64,000 nt of DNA, taken from contig JALBUN010000010.1 in the NCBI GenBank assembly GCA_025174535.1, positions 1,364,001-1,428,000 on the forward strand, given 5' to 3'. The DNA comes from Cantharellus purpuraceus (taxonomy: Eukaryota; Basidiomycota; Agaricomycetes; Cantharellales; Hydnaceae). The number at the start of each line of letters is the position of its first letter. Position 1 is the stretch's first letter. The translations under genes were made by a program, and so were the position numbers. A model generated the notes under the pieces. That model searched no databases, was not told the DNA's origin, and saw only the letters and a list, made by a program, of their open reading frames with translations. Of the stretch, positions 54,145 through 64,000 are shown one piece after another.

Positions 54145-54743
54145 TGTTACATCCTGCAACACCAAGTCTGAACTCCAGACCTCCATCTCCTTCATCTCCA
54201 TCCCAGTCAACTCCACCTCCATCAACCCTGAACTCCATTATTGTTCTCTTTATAAGTAGTTTCTTCTTATGGGTTACAACAAACCTCCTTCTTTTATATT
54301 GTTTGGTTTCAGTTTGGACTTGGGTCTGAACTCTGAACTCCTTTCCATGTTATACTCCATATCTGGCTTATTGTCTTATTGTTTTAGTTTCGGCATTCAA
54401 TTCTCCACATACTTATAAAGGCTACTCTCCATCTATTACAGTAGTTTGTATATCAACTAAGATTTGCCCATTAACTTCTTGGCTGCTAGCTTCTTGACAA
54501 GTATGACAAGTTGAACTCCAGATCCCTGATCCAACTCCATACTCCAAACTCCAAAATATTGGACTGACAATCTGAGGGGGTGCAACACACAAGTTGAAGC
54601 CAAGTCCACTCAATCTGACTCAATAGTATTGCTCCCACGCTGTGTCCGGTTGAACTGGAACAGTAAAGTCCCATTTCCCTCTTTACTAGCAGCCAAACTC
54701 CAGCCTTTTCCCATTGAACCCTGAGTTGTCCCAGAGCTTAACA
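54145..54743 (+). mobile_element. LTR-C solo LTR, 599 bp, target duplication GCTGT
   Basis: Begins TGTTACATCC and ends GCTTAACA with GCTGT at 54140-54144 and 54744-54748. Removing it rejoins the gag-like frame SSSHA-VAGKSLP. Homologous to 1-492 and 61049-61639. Confidence 0.92.
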
Positions 54744-54748
54744 GCTGT

Positions 54749-54992
54749 GGCAGGCAAATCATTGCCTGCCATTAATTCATTGCAACCCATGGCATCATCA
54801 TCATGGGAAATGATCAACCTCACTAAAGAGGACATTCATCCAAGCAAACCACCTTGGATTGACCCTCAAGGTTCAAGGGTCAAGATTGGGACAATATGGA
54901 CCCAATCTGGGAGGACTATGACCATGAACATGGTCTCCTTCTGTCTAGCATTCCTAAGGGTGCTAAACAACTGGACAAACTCAACAAGTTTG
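54749..54992 (+). pseudogene. Gypsy-2 gag continuation
   Basis: Encodes AGKSLPAINSLQPMASSSW, then EMINLTKEDIHPSKPPWIDP. It keeps the hairpin texture: 54749-54770 has the stem GGCAGGCAA/TTGCCTGCC with a 4-nt loop. It ends where a reversed gypsy-1 LTR begins. Confidence 0.55.
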
Positions 54993-55545
54993 TGTTACAC
55001 ACTAGGTCTGATTGGGGGTTGGAGCTTGGGTTGGAGTTGGAGTGGGGATCAGGGTGCATTGTGGGGGTCAGAATGGACTTGGCTTCAGCTTATGTGCTGT
55101 GCCCTCACTAATACCTGTGTCTGAGATTTTGGAGATGGAGTATGACTTAGACAGTTTGGATTAGACTTAGGAGCTAGGTGTGATTCTGTTGAAAATTTTT
55201 TTTGCTTTGCTGGGGGGGTGTGTAGAGTAGATTTTGAATAGAGACAGAGGGAGTTATGGGAACTGTGTGTATGCATAGTCAAATTGAAGATATATCTTGG
55301 GAGTATCCTCGTACGAAGTTTGATAAGATTTGGTGTAGTCTTTGTCTAGATATTGATAATTTGAGCAGAAATCAGGAGCAGACGACCTGAATGAGAGTAA
55401 ATGCTTAATAGAAAATCAACCAGTGAAGCTGAGGCTTTGAAAAGTGGGATTCGAATAGATGTTGCAATATCCTAGTAGAATATGCAAAAGATTGTAGAAA
55501 GACGCGTTCGTTCTGGAGTTATTCTAGATACGAATAGTTCAGATA
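54993..55545 (-). repeat. Reversed gypsy-1 LTR fragment with reversed LTR-B fragment
   Basis: 54993-55186 matches the reverse of the gypsy-1 LTR end (TGTTACACACTAGG to GTGATTC). LTR-B in reverse starts TGTTGAAAA at 55187 and runs to about 55545, where it is cut by LTR-A. This is a nested order of at least three events. Confidence 0.7.
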
Positions 55546-56780
55546 CATTTGGAACCTGCAAAATTATGGTGTTAGGGCAAACTCTAAATCACCACAATTC
55601 TGTGAATGAACAGCTGAGAAGAATATCAAATCCTACTGCAGCACAACTCCAGAAACAATTTAACATTTGTACTTTGGTTACAATCCTTTGTATTGGTCAA
55701 TGCAGACTATACGCAGAAAAGTAATACATTTCTTAGCAGCAAGAAATGAATAAGACTTCCAGAGTCTAGAGTTCACGGACACTTAGGGGTCCAGATATTC
55801 CAAAAAGAGGGGAATGCACTTAGAGGCTAAAGGAAGTAGGTGGATGAATCCAACCATCCAACCAGTGGCACTCTGAAGCGGGTAACAGCAATGTGTGAAG
55901 TAGTCTAGCAACTGCTTCACATGAGTTCAAGCTTCTAATGCTCTGCAAAGGCAGTACACACTAGTAACTTAAACTAGAGCACTAATGGCAGGACTATTGA
56001 CAGACAATCTCACCCTGTAGATTTGTAGTCATGTGAGGCAGATACTACACTCACGCCCAAAGCAGGAATATCACTACTTTGAGTGCAATCAACAGTTAAT
56101 GAGATAGAGGATGACACTGTATGTCACTCTAGTCACACTGGTGTGCAGAAGATGGGTAGAATATGTTGAATATGTTACTATTTCAGAGGCAGAATGACCT
56201 CCTTATATATTGTATTTACAGGGGCTGAGTAATGGTTCTGGAATATTCTATCTAATAATAGAAGGAAACAGCTAGAATGTTATGGAAAGGGGTAGAATAT
56301 TCCAAGGCAATCACCTGATCTGATCCCTGAACTAGGCACTGATCAGGCAAAAAGAAGGGTATCCACCCTGTTTTCTGCACTGGTTTGGACAGCCATGGAT
56401 AGCCACATCTCAGGTGATGATCTCCATGGAAAATAGTGCCCTGAGAGGCTGTGGTTGTCAAGTTACAGAATATTTATTGATCAGAGACATCTGAGCTTGA
56501 ATTCAGGCTGAATGCCTGGTCCAAAGGTGGAGAGCCAGCTGTGTGAAGGTTTGTGGGCGCCTATGGGTCCACAACTGTAGCACAGTGGAAATAAATGATT
56601 CTGGGCTGAGTTCTGCATGGAATATTCCTGAAAAAATATGAAAAAATAGAGAATATTTGAATAAGTCCATTCCAGGTACAAGCACCAAATATATGCTGAT
56701 CTTTAGGAATGGAAAAGCAAAGTATAGCACATTGGTGCTGCATAAATAGGATTTGATAGGGAAAAGGTGGTTCCCATACA
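55546..56780 (+). repeat. LTR-A, forward copy (arm 2 of inverted repeat)
   Basis: From TTTGGAACC (first bases lost to the LTR-B junction) to CCCATACA at 56780. It is the inverted partner of 50881-52116 and directly followed by a reversed LTR-A fragment. Confidence 0.85.
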
Positions 56781-57056
56781 CAATCACAGCCTCTCAGGGC
56801 ACCATTTTCTGTGGAGATCATGATCTGAGATGTGGCTATCCATGGCTGTGCAAACCAGTGCAGAAAACAGGGTGGATACCCTCCTTTCTGCCTGATCAGT
56901 GCCTAGTTCAGGGATCAGATCAGGTGATTGCCTTGGAATATTCTACCCCTTTCCATAACATTCTAGCTGTTTCCTTCTATTATTAAATAGAACATTCCAG
57001 AACCATTATTCAGCTCCTGATCAGTGTTAGTCCAGTGATCAGAACCTGTGATTGGC
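56781..57056 (-). repeat. LTR-A reversed fragment at a tail-to-tail junction
   Basis: Starts at an internal LTR-A position (CAATCACAGCCTCTCAGGGC) directly after the complete 3' end of the forward copy, and runs to about 57056, where a gypsy-1 LTR begins. Confidence 0.75.
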
Positions 57057-57549
57057 TGTTATGACTATATTCATTAACACCCAGACCGTCTGATCCACTC
57101 AGATCCCCACACATATGAAATCTATACTCCATTTGGAAACTGTCATGTCTCCATTTATCTGTCCGATTGTCACCGCCAAATCTCACCCATCTGTGTCTGG
57201 TTGCAATTGATGTATCAGCATCACCATAGGAACCCAGACATCTGTCCCCATTGGACTCAGACATACTCATGTAAGGCCGTCGGCCTCAGAGACCCATCAC
57301 CAGAGTAATTATCATTAGATTTCAAATATGTATTTAAGCTGTCTGACTGGGGACTTCATTCCCAGTTTGAATATTGAATCATGCCTAGTTCCTAAGTCCA
57401 ATCCTAACTATCTAAGTCGTACTCCGTCTCTGAAATCTCGGACACCGGTATTAGTAAGGGCGCAGCACACAAGCTGAAGCCAAGTCCATTCCAACCCCCA
57501 CGACGTACAGTGAGTGCATAGTCAGAGGCATTGGTCTCTAATAGGATAG
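57057..57549 (+). repeat. Gypsy-1 LTR (3'-truncated) and a scrap of gypsy RNase H
   Basis: 57057-57505 matches the gypsy-1 LTR from TGTTATGACTATATTC onward. 57508-57549 on the - strand encodes TILLETNASDYALTV, a gypsy RNase H start, trapped between two LTRs. Confidence 0.7.
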
Positions 57550-58000
57550 TGTTGAAAATTTCGCCTTGCTGGGGGTGTGGAGAGTAGATTTTGAATAGTG
57601 ACAGAGGGAGTGATGGGAACTGGGTGTATGCATAGTCAAATTGAAGATATATCTTGGGAGTATCCTCGTATGAAGTTTGATGAGATTTGGTGTAGTCCTC
57701 GTCTAGATATTGACAATTTGAGCAGGGATCAGAAGCAGATGACTCAAACAAGAGTAAATGCTTAATATAAAATCAACCAGTGGAGCTTAGGCTTCGTAAA
57801 CTGGGATTCAAACAGATATTGCAATAATCTGGAAGAGTATGCAAAGATTGTAGAAATATGCATTTGTTCTGGAGTTATTCCAGAAACAAATAGTTCAGAC
57901 ACAGTCAACAAAAACAAGTGAGAGCAAATTCTCTAGTCTATTTCATATCTAGCTAGGCATGTTTTATACAAGATATGTGTCCTGAAAACATGTGATAAAA
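57550..58000 (-). repeat. LTR-B, reversed and truncated
   Basis: Begins TGTTGAAAATTTCGCC, the reverse of the LTR-B end, and runs to CATGTGATAAAA at 58000. No duplication found. Confidence 0.78.
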
Positions 58001-58190
58001 CACAGAACTCAACCAAGTATATTGGTTGTGCGATGTGCTGTACAGTGTGGTTGTTTACTAAGGTCTGTCTACTATATGTGGACCCACACATGTACTTGGG
58101 TCCACTGGCTTACATAATAACCATACATATGCACCCTATGGGTGCATATATCTTCCAAGAAGATGTAGAGCTCAAAAGCTAAGATGTGTG
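58001..58190 (+). repeat. LTR-D fragment
   Basis: Shares the ATTGGTTGTGC, TTGGGTCCACTGG and GCACCC blocks with 38830-38990. Two hairpins: 58081-58106 region (GGACCC/GGGTCC) and 58127-58149 (ATATGCACCC stem, TAT loop). Confidence 0.6.
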
Positions 58191-59520
58191 TTATTAGATA
58201 AGCCAAACTACAAACTCAGTAAAAAAGCAAAATTGTAACATGTAAAACACTCACATATCTCCTCATAGAATAATCCAATCCATACCAATCTTTCTAGGGA
58301 CCTTCAGTGAAAATTACATCCTCCACTGTATTATCATTCTGTTCATGCAAGTTGAACATGATGTGGAGCTTCCCATTTTTTTTTGGGAATGCATAGCATT
58401 GATACAGCCTGCTGGGCTGTAGCCAATACCCACCATTTAGCAGTGGTGTATTGCAGAACTTTCTCTGAAAGTTCTGCTTGGTGGTGCTCTGGACACTTAG
58501 GCAAGCAATAATGTATTCACTTGTCAGGATCCATGAGATTAATCTTGTGGTTAACTTCCCTAAATGAGGGAAGTTCTAAGGGTATGCTGCCAAATAGGTC
58601 AGTGTACTTTTCTTTCCATTGATCCCTTAACTGAGGGATCTGACCAGCCATGTAAGCGGTTGATCCTTCACAAGATGAAGCTATTCGCCTCATGCTCTTA
58701 TTTGGATCCTCCATTGGGGGGTCCTTTACCGAGTCTAGTCCTTCTTTTAGGAAGGACTGCATTGTGGGTAGCTTGTGTTTAGAGTTACTCCCTTGGCATC
58801 GTTTATCCATGCCAATACTCCTTCATATTGAGTTTATACCCCATGACAGGGTACAAAGAGCATCAGTATTATGCTCTTCATTGGTGGGGACTTCTTCAGT
58901 TCGCATCATGATTTGGCCTGGGCCATTTAAGTCCAGGCATATTCCTAGCTTTTGTAGGAATGGGGTACTGAGTATTACATTGTAATACTCAACGTTAGTG
59001 ACATTGAAATATTCTTCAATGTCCTAACTACCAAATTTTATGGTTGTGTGAGTACCATAATTTATGGTACTCCTGCTCCCAACGCATGCTAATTGCAGTG
59101 CAATGGGTTGCTCCAGCGCAAAGGTTTTCATACCTGTCGTGCATGTGAAGTCAGGGGATATCATTATCCCCTCACTTTCACTGTCTAATAGACAGTGGGC
59201 TAGTGTTCCACCAATTTCCCAATACCCAGAGATTGTTTTGTTGTCTATGTGTGGTCTATCTGGTTGTGCTGTTGACTTCTGTTGGCTCCTATGATTATAC
59301 ATAGATTTGGCCAATCTGTCAACACTGACAGCAGCTATATGCAGCTGTTGTGATTCCCTGCTTCTTGGGAATCTTGTGGAGATCTAGTGTGCAAGAAGCC
59401 AGGAGTAATAGAGGCAATAGGTCACTCTGGTTGAGCAGCCAAAGGAGTAGATGGGTCAACCTTGAGTTGTTGTTGTTGTCAAATTGTTGAGGTAGACATG
59501 TTGCTCAGCTTGAATGAGGT
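58191..59520 (-). pseudogene. Gypsy-2 protease to RT-linker fragment
   Basis: On the - strand: ISGYWEIGGTLAHCLLDSES, EGIMISPDFTCTTGMKTFA and CVGSRSTINYGTHTTIKFG (aspartic protease; the active-site LLDSG reads LLDSE), then DLNGPGQIMMRTEEVPTNE in the linker, then DPPMEDPNKSMRR, YMAGQIPQLRDQWKEKYTDL, LPSFREVNHKINLMDPDK, and RT-entry text near 58370-58440. Frames shift several times. The whole stretch is packed with short inverted repeats. Confidence 0.75.
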
Positions 59521-59539
59521 CAACTTGTCATGAGGTTAA

Positions 59540-59870
59540 TATGATTCAAAATGAGTTTGAATACAAGTTGGTGTTGGATAAGGGTTTTGTAAGTACTTAC
59601 TTACTATAGAGTAATATGTAGACATTAATATTAGTATATACAGCATTCCCTTAAGGAGTGCTGCTTTTCTTGATAGATATAAGTGCCCATAGGGTGCATA
59701 TGTATAGTTATTATATAATAGCGGGCCCAAGTATAAATGTGGGTCCACATGTAGTTAGAACACACTTAGATTTTATCACACCACTGTTGCACATAGCACA
59801 ACCAATATAACTTGGTTGTGTCAGTGTGAGCTAAGTCTAACCTTACACATTTTTGAACTTCCATAGGAAG
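59540..59870 (-). repeat. LTR-D, reversed
   Basis: Reverse-complement match to 38815-39065, including the ATTCCCTTAAGG hairpin, GGGTCCACATG and the 59797-59820 stem CACAACCAA/TTGGTTGTG. Confidence 0.65.
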
Positions 59871-60529
59871 AATTTGCTGATTATTCCTCTTTATTGAAGT
59901 TTTCCAGCCAGTACTAGAAAACCAGCTGTTACTGGTGTATAGATGTATACCAACCCTCCCAGTCACTCATACAAGTGAGCAATTAGTTAGTCTACAGAAG
60001 CAGAAGAAAAGGAGCCATCATAATGATGACTCAAAGCAGAGTGAGTTGTGCTGGCAGTGCCTAGGACATCATAAATGATGAATGGCAGCACATAGCCAGC
60101 AGTAGAAGCTTCCATGAAGGGGAGCTAGACCCTAGAGAAGTTGTAGGGACTTCTTGTAAGGAAGACTCTAGGAGGAGAGTCATCATGGTTGCAAGACTGC
60201 ACAGATGATCATACAATAGATCACCTGTCAAACAAGAACCCCTCATTGAGTGGTACTTTGACAAGAAAAGAAAAGAGGAGACAGTTATTGACTGCCTCCA
60301 ACATTCCTAAAGGAAAGGAACATGACCATGAGACAAGCACAAGTAGAAGTAGCAATACTTCCACTAGGGCATCATGCAGCATGGAGTGGTGTGAAACCCA
60401 CCAGTCAATCACAAGATTGACCAAGCAACTCATGCACAATCAGCATGAGATGAAGAGTATTAGCAAAGCTAGTGCTCAGGCAGCCCCATAGCAGAAAAAG
60501 CTGCCATCAATATGGGGCAGCAAATCACA
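59871..60529 (+). pseudogene. Gypsy-2 gag-like fragment
   Basis: Near 60040 the + strand reads SELCWQCLGHHK, the first half of a CCHC knuckle before a stop, followed by polar text (KNPSLSGTLTRKEKRRQLLT, GKEHDHETSTSRSSNTS) around 60233-60360. Hairpins at 60168-60186 and 60482-60527 fit the family texture. Function as gag is inference. Confidence 0.45.
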
Positions 60530-61048
60530 GATGCTTGTTCAGAAATACATCAAATATGTATATACAACCTATTTTCCTCAAATTTTACAATACACTTAGA
60601 TTAAAACTTATTTTCATATTTCAACATGATTCTCAAATTTTACACAATATACTAGATTAAAACATATTTTGATATTTTGGCATGATTCTCAAAAATAATT
60701 CTTTTTTTCCCCATTACACTTGTTCAGAAATACATCAAATATGTATATACAACCCATTTTCTCAAGTTTTACATAATATACTTATAATAAAACATATTTT
60801 GATATTTCATACATGATTCTCAAATTTATATAATTTACTTAGATTTAAAACACATTTTGATATTTTGACATGATTCTCAAAAATAATAATTTTTTTTTTT
60901 CATTTACTGCTTCAAGGGAATATTCTACTCCCACTACACTTAATTTCTTTCACTCATTCTTTCTTATACTATACTGGTCAAATAATTTAATATACCTTGA
61001 ATCCTCACCTGGTATTTGTATATCTAAATATTCTATATTATACCAATA
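60530..61048. mobile_element. MITE, reversed and rearranged partial copy
   Basis: Starts with the TIR GATGCTTGTTC and matches the reverse of 52331-52886, including ATTTTACACAATATACTAG. The terminal block CTTGTTCAGAAATACATC recurs at 60719, so the end is duplicated. The other TIR is missing; LTR-C abuts at 61049. Confidence 0.7.
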
Positions 61049-61639
61049 TGTTAAGTGCTGGATAGGGGTTCAATGGAGTAACCAGAGTTTGAATGCTAGT
61101 GAGGGAAAGGAAGGGACTTCACTGTTCCAGATTGACTGGAGACAGAGTGGGGATAATAACTATTGAGTTGGATCGAGTGGACTTGGCTTCAACTTGTGTG
61201 TTGTGCCCTCTCAGATTGTTGGTCCAATATTTCAGAGTTTGGAGTATGGTGTTGGATTAGGAATCCAGAGTTTGACTTGCCAAGAAGCTAGCAACCAAGA
61301 AGTTGATGGGGCAAATCTCAGTCGATATACAAACTACTGTAACATGCAGAGAGTAGCCCATATAAGTATGTGAAGAATTGAATGATAAACTAAAAACAAT
61401 AGAACAATAAGACGGATGTGGAATACAACATGGAGAGGAATTCGGAGTTTGGACTCAAGTCTGAACTAATACTAAGCAATATAAAAGATATAAGCTTGTT
61501 GTAACTCATAAGAGGAAAACTACTCATATGGAGAACAATAATGGAGTTTGGGGTTGATGGAGGTGGAGTTGATGGAGATGGAGTAGAAGGAGATGGAGGT
61601 GGAGCCCAGGGATCAGACTTGGTGTTACAGGATGTAACA
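61049..61639 (-). repeat. LTR-C, reversed copy, 591 bp
   Basis: From TGTTAAGTGC to GGATGTAACA. The flanks CAATA and GTATC do not match, so it may be one LTR of a larger element or recombined. Confidence 0.8.
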
Positions 61640-62170
61640 GTATCTCCCTTCTAGATTGAGCCCATGAGATCTTAGTCAGCATTGTGGGAAAAATGTTGGT
61701 ATATGCATTTAAATTGGCACATGAGACTGGGCCAATTCTTAAAATGTGTGTCATTCCCTCCTTGTCTCTTATCACCATCTGCTATGCCCTCTGTGGACAA
61801 ACTTCACCAGCAACATGCCAAATTGGACAAGTTGATCATGGAGGCTAATGCTGCAGAGAAAAAGAAGGCAGAAGAAGAGAAGAAGATAAAGAGGGAGGAG
61901 GCGGCTCACATGAGGGCCGCTGAAGTCACCTGAGTCAGGGTGGAGGCAGCAAAGAAGAGGGCCTTGACAAAGGTGGCCGTGAAAGGCAAGGAGATCATCC
62001 ATGACCTGGACGAGGAGTCTGAACTGGACCTCATATGCAATACATGCATAAAGTGTGACGACATGTGTGAGTGGGCAATGGTGAGTGAAACAGTGATGGT
62101 AGATTGTATAATACTGATTATTATTTTTAGTTGGGGAAATCCTGTTCTTGCCTTATGTGCCAATCAAATT
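61640..62170 (+). pseudogene. Accessory coiled coil plus Cys-rich fragment
   Basis: The + strand encodes SVDKLHQQHAKLDKLIMEAN, AAEKKKAEEEKKIKREEAAH, a stop at 61929, then VEAAKKRALTKVAVKGKEII and CNTCIKCDDMCEW (C-x2-C-x3-C-x3-C). Same coil-then-Cys layout as the gypsy-1 antisense ORF, suggesting a shared protein family, though the sequence match is weak. Confidence 0.5.
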
Positions 62171-62199
62171 GGCTGAAATGCAAGGTACAAGGTAGTGCT

Positions 62200-62790
62200 C
62201 CTCCACATCATTGATGATTCTACTTGAGCATTGAGTGCTTCAGCTTCCAGCACTCTGTTCTCTTTTATCTCAAGCAGTCATCTTTGGGTGACTGCTGCTG
62301 TTCTGATCTTGACAAACTGTTCCATAGAGAGCAGCTCTCCTTCAGGGTCAAGACATACATCTGTGCTCACATGGATGTAGTTGAGGTGACTTTCTGTTGG
62401 AGAGTCATCAGTGTAACAAACAGTCTGCTACTTTGTTCTCTATCCCATCTACATGCAGGGTAGTGGAGTTGAAGTGGGATAGGAATTCCCACTACCTAAT
62501 CTGTCTAGGAGACAGATTTTTCTAGGTCTCAAAGTATTTGAGGCCTTTGTGATTGGTTACTAGGACAAATTTTCATCCTAGTAGTTTGTCTCATTTCATT
62601 AGGGCTTTGAGCATGGCTATACTTCTTGGACAAGAATCCAGCAGGCCAACAGGTCTGCCAGTCTTTCTCTTGTCTATAGACAGCTCCAACTCCAGTCTTG
62701 GAGCCATCTGTAATAACCCAGATAGTGTGCCAGATACTACACTAAATCATTGGACTTTGTGATATGATCTAGGTCATCTCCACTCTCATA
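62200..62790 (-). pseudogene. Gypsy-2 RNase H and connection fragment
   Basis: The - strand encodes KFVLVTNHKGLKYFET and KNLSP near 62510-62580, then LHVDGIENKVADCL near 62420-62460 and HVSTDVCLDPEGELLSMEQF near 62310-62375, standard gypsy RNase H to integrase linker text. Stops and frameshifts break it. Contains the 9-bp stem AATCTGTCT/AGACAGATT at 62498-62518. Confidence 0.72.
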
Positions 62791-63652
62791 TTTGCTACAT
62801 TTTATCAGTGTCTGCATGCACACCTTGGTCATACTAGCAGCCACCATTGGGTGGAAGGGAGACAAAGAAGACTATATGCTCCCACTGACTCCCACTTCCA
62901 GGATATAGATATGATTATACCTCCATTCCCTTCTGATGGCTATCTTGCATATAAGTTCTTGAAGAAGGGATGGATTGAAAAATAGCAGCAAACCAGTCAC
63001 CAGCTCAGTGCCTGAATTGCTAAGGCTGAAAATATCTGTATTATCTGTGAAGATATGACATGGAACTGGCCTCTGGACCTAAGAGAACATGTCTACAACC
63101 TTGTCTGTGAGAATAATGAATATACAGGGACCTTGAGAACAAACACATGCTTATAGATGCATGCAGAGGTTTCTATAATAGAGATCACAAAGTGGACTTG
63201 TGTATGCATCATATAGTCATTAGTCCTGATAGTTCTAACATAAAACCACCAGCGGAGATTTCAGCTTATATTCTAGGAGCCAGAGTTGAGTGCAGAAACA
63301 AAAGCAGGACCCATGACTACTCCCCAGTTGATTCCACTAGGCATTGCCTCCAGCAAGGCTAGTCATAGCCTGACTTATCCTAAACCTTATGATGTCAAAA
63401 AGCCACAGAACAGAACATGCAAGTTATCAAGTGACAACCCTCCATTGCTCAGCTGCTGCAAGAGCAGATCAAGAATTGATTATCCTTCTTTATTCCACCT
63501 TCTAATATACACTACAACTCTCCAGAAAGTTCCCCCTGTGACTCAAGCTTCAAAAGGCCCATGCTGGTCACAACTTCAAGCTCTTTCACTGCTTCTATCA
63601 AGATTTATGAGGAGGAGAACATGCTGAAGCAAACATTTGAAAGGGGAGATAG
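62791..63652 (+). other. Unassigned element interior upstream of LTR-E
   Basis: Open stretches on the + strand (for example YLAYKFLKKGWIEK, KAENICIICEDMTWNWPLDL, SRIDYPSLFHLLIYTTTLQK) are broken by stops. I do not recognise a domain. It ends in AAAGGGGAGATAG, a polypurine tract just before the LTR-E start, so at least the end is the 3' interior of the LTR-E retroelement. Confidence 0.5.
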
Positions 63653-63842
63653 TGTTGGGGAATATGCACTTCTCAACTACTTCAAATAAGGGCTATTATT
63701 TAGTAGTTCAAAGGTATTTCAAATGTTCTATTGAATGCACTTATATTTCACATTTTTGTGTATTTGAGCCCACAAGTATACACAATGGGTTGGTTGCTGA
63801 TATGATATGTCATGTGACCTTGAAGAGCACTCATGCACTGTT
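63653..63842 (+). repeat. LTR-E, 5' part of a second copy
   Basis: TGTTGGGGAATATGCAC onward matches the first 190 bp of the solo LTR at 43607, then homology stops at about 63842. The purine tract immediately upstream identifies it as a 3' LTR. Confidence 0.8.
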
Positions 63843-63917
63843 ATAAAAATAAATTCCTATAACTGCTTTGCTGAGGTGAATCCATGAGGAGTAGAAGTCA
63901 AATAGCAAGTGGGGGGA

Positions 63918-64000
63918 TGATGTTGACTGGGTGTATGTATAGTCAAATGAGAGATATTCTTGAATAGTATCTTCATATGAGGTTTGATAGAATTTGATGG
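63918..64000 (-). repeat. LTR-B fragment, reversed, cut by window end
   Basis: Contains GACTGGGTGTATGTATAGTC and GAGATAT-TCTTG..GTATC, matching 57610-57690 of the reversed LTR-B. It continues beyond the window. Confidence 0.6.

Overview
The window looks like a piece of a filamentous basidiomycete chromosome, most likely Agaricomycetes. The evidence is about 100 short spliceosomal introns (mostly 47-68 nt) in nearly every gene, exons as short as 10 nt, fungal versions of SEN1, SGF29, porin, translin, cofilin and alpha-actinin, and flanks packed with Ty3/gypsy and Ty1/copia retroelements. I cannot name a species from sequence alone. No tRNA, rRNA or CRISPR array was seen.

Layout. Positions 1-7030 are nested retroelement debris: copia pol and gag pieces, three LTR families, a gypsy chromodomain fragment and an antisense coiled-coil ORF with a 30-bp repeat tract. 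Positions 7393-38471 are a compact island of 13 genes: a small heat-shock protein (+), the DEAH helicase Ecm16/Dhr1/DHX37 (+), SEN1/senataxin (-), translin (+), SAGA subunit SGF29 (+), a Dpb3/CHRAC-type histone-fold protein (+), an MFS sugar transporter (+), mitochondrial porin/VDAC (-), the WD40-cyclophilin PPWD1 (+), cofilin (-), alpha-actinin (-), a small mitochondrial membrane protein (+) and a rhodanese/Cdc25-like protein (+). All of these could be assembled into full open frames by removing introns, so the island looks functional. Several pairs are head-to-head with very short shared promoters: SEN1/translin 196 bp, porin/PPWD1 99 bp, alpha-actinin/mitochondrial protein 97 bp. Positions 38668-64000 are again retroelements. 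They are dominated by one 10.6-kb Ty3/gypsy copy (39794-50383) interrupted by three dated insertions (a 1.3-kb solo LTR, a 0.77-kb TIR element and a 0.7-kb solo LTR). A second gypsy family follows, broken into many pieces.

How the genes relate. The island is mostly housekeeping: ribosome biogenesis (Dhr1), RNA termination and R-loop control (SEN1), small-RNA/tRNA processing (translin), chromatin (SGF29, histone-fold protein), splicing-associated folding (PPWD1), mitochondria (porin, the TM protein) and actin dynamics (adjacent cofilin and alpha-actinin on the same strand).

The most unusual signal is in the repeats. One gypsy family (pieces at about 38.9-39.8, 50.4-50.9, 52.1-54.1, 54.7-55.0, 58.0-60.5 and 62.2-62.8 kb) is saturated with short, nearly perfect inverted repeats with 1-8 nt loops, roughly one every 30-60 bp, even through its protease/RT coding region. 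Also notable are an antisense accessory ORF carried by the other gypsy family, inverted LTR-to-LTR junctions, and a high share of GC-AG introns in the host genes. All exon boundaries were derived by eye from splice signals and family conservation.
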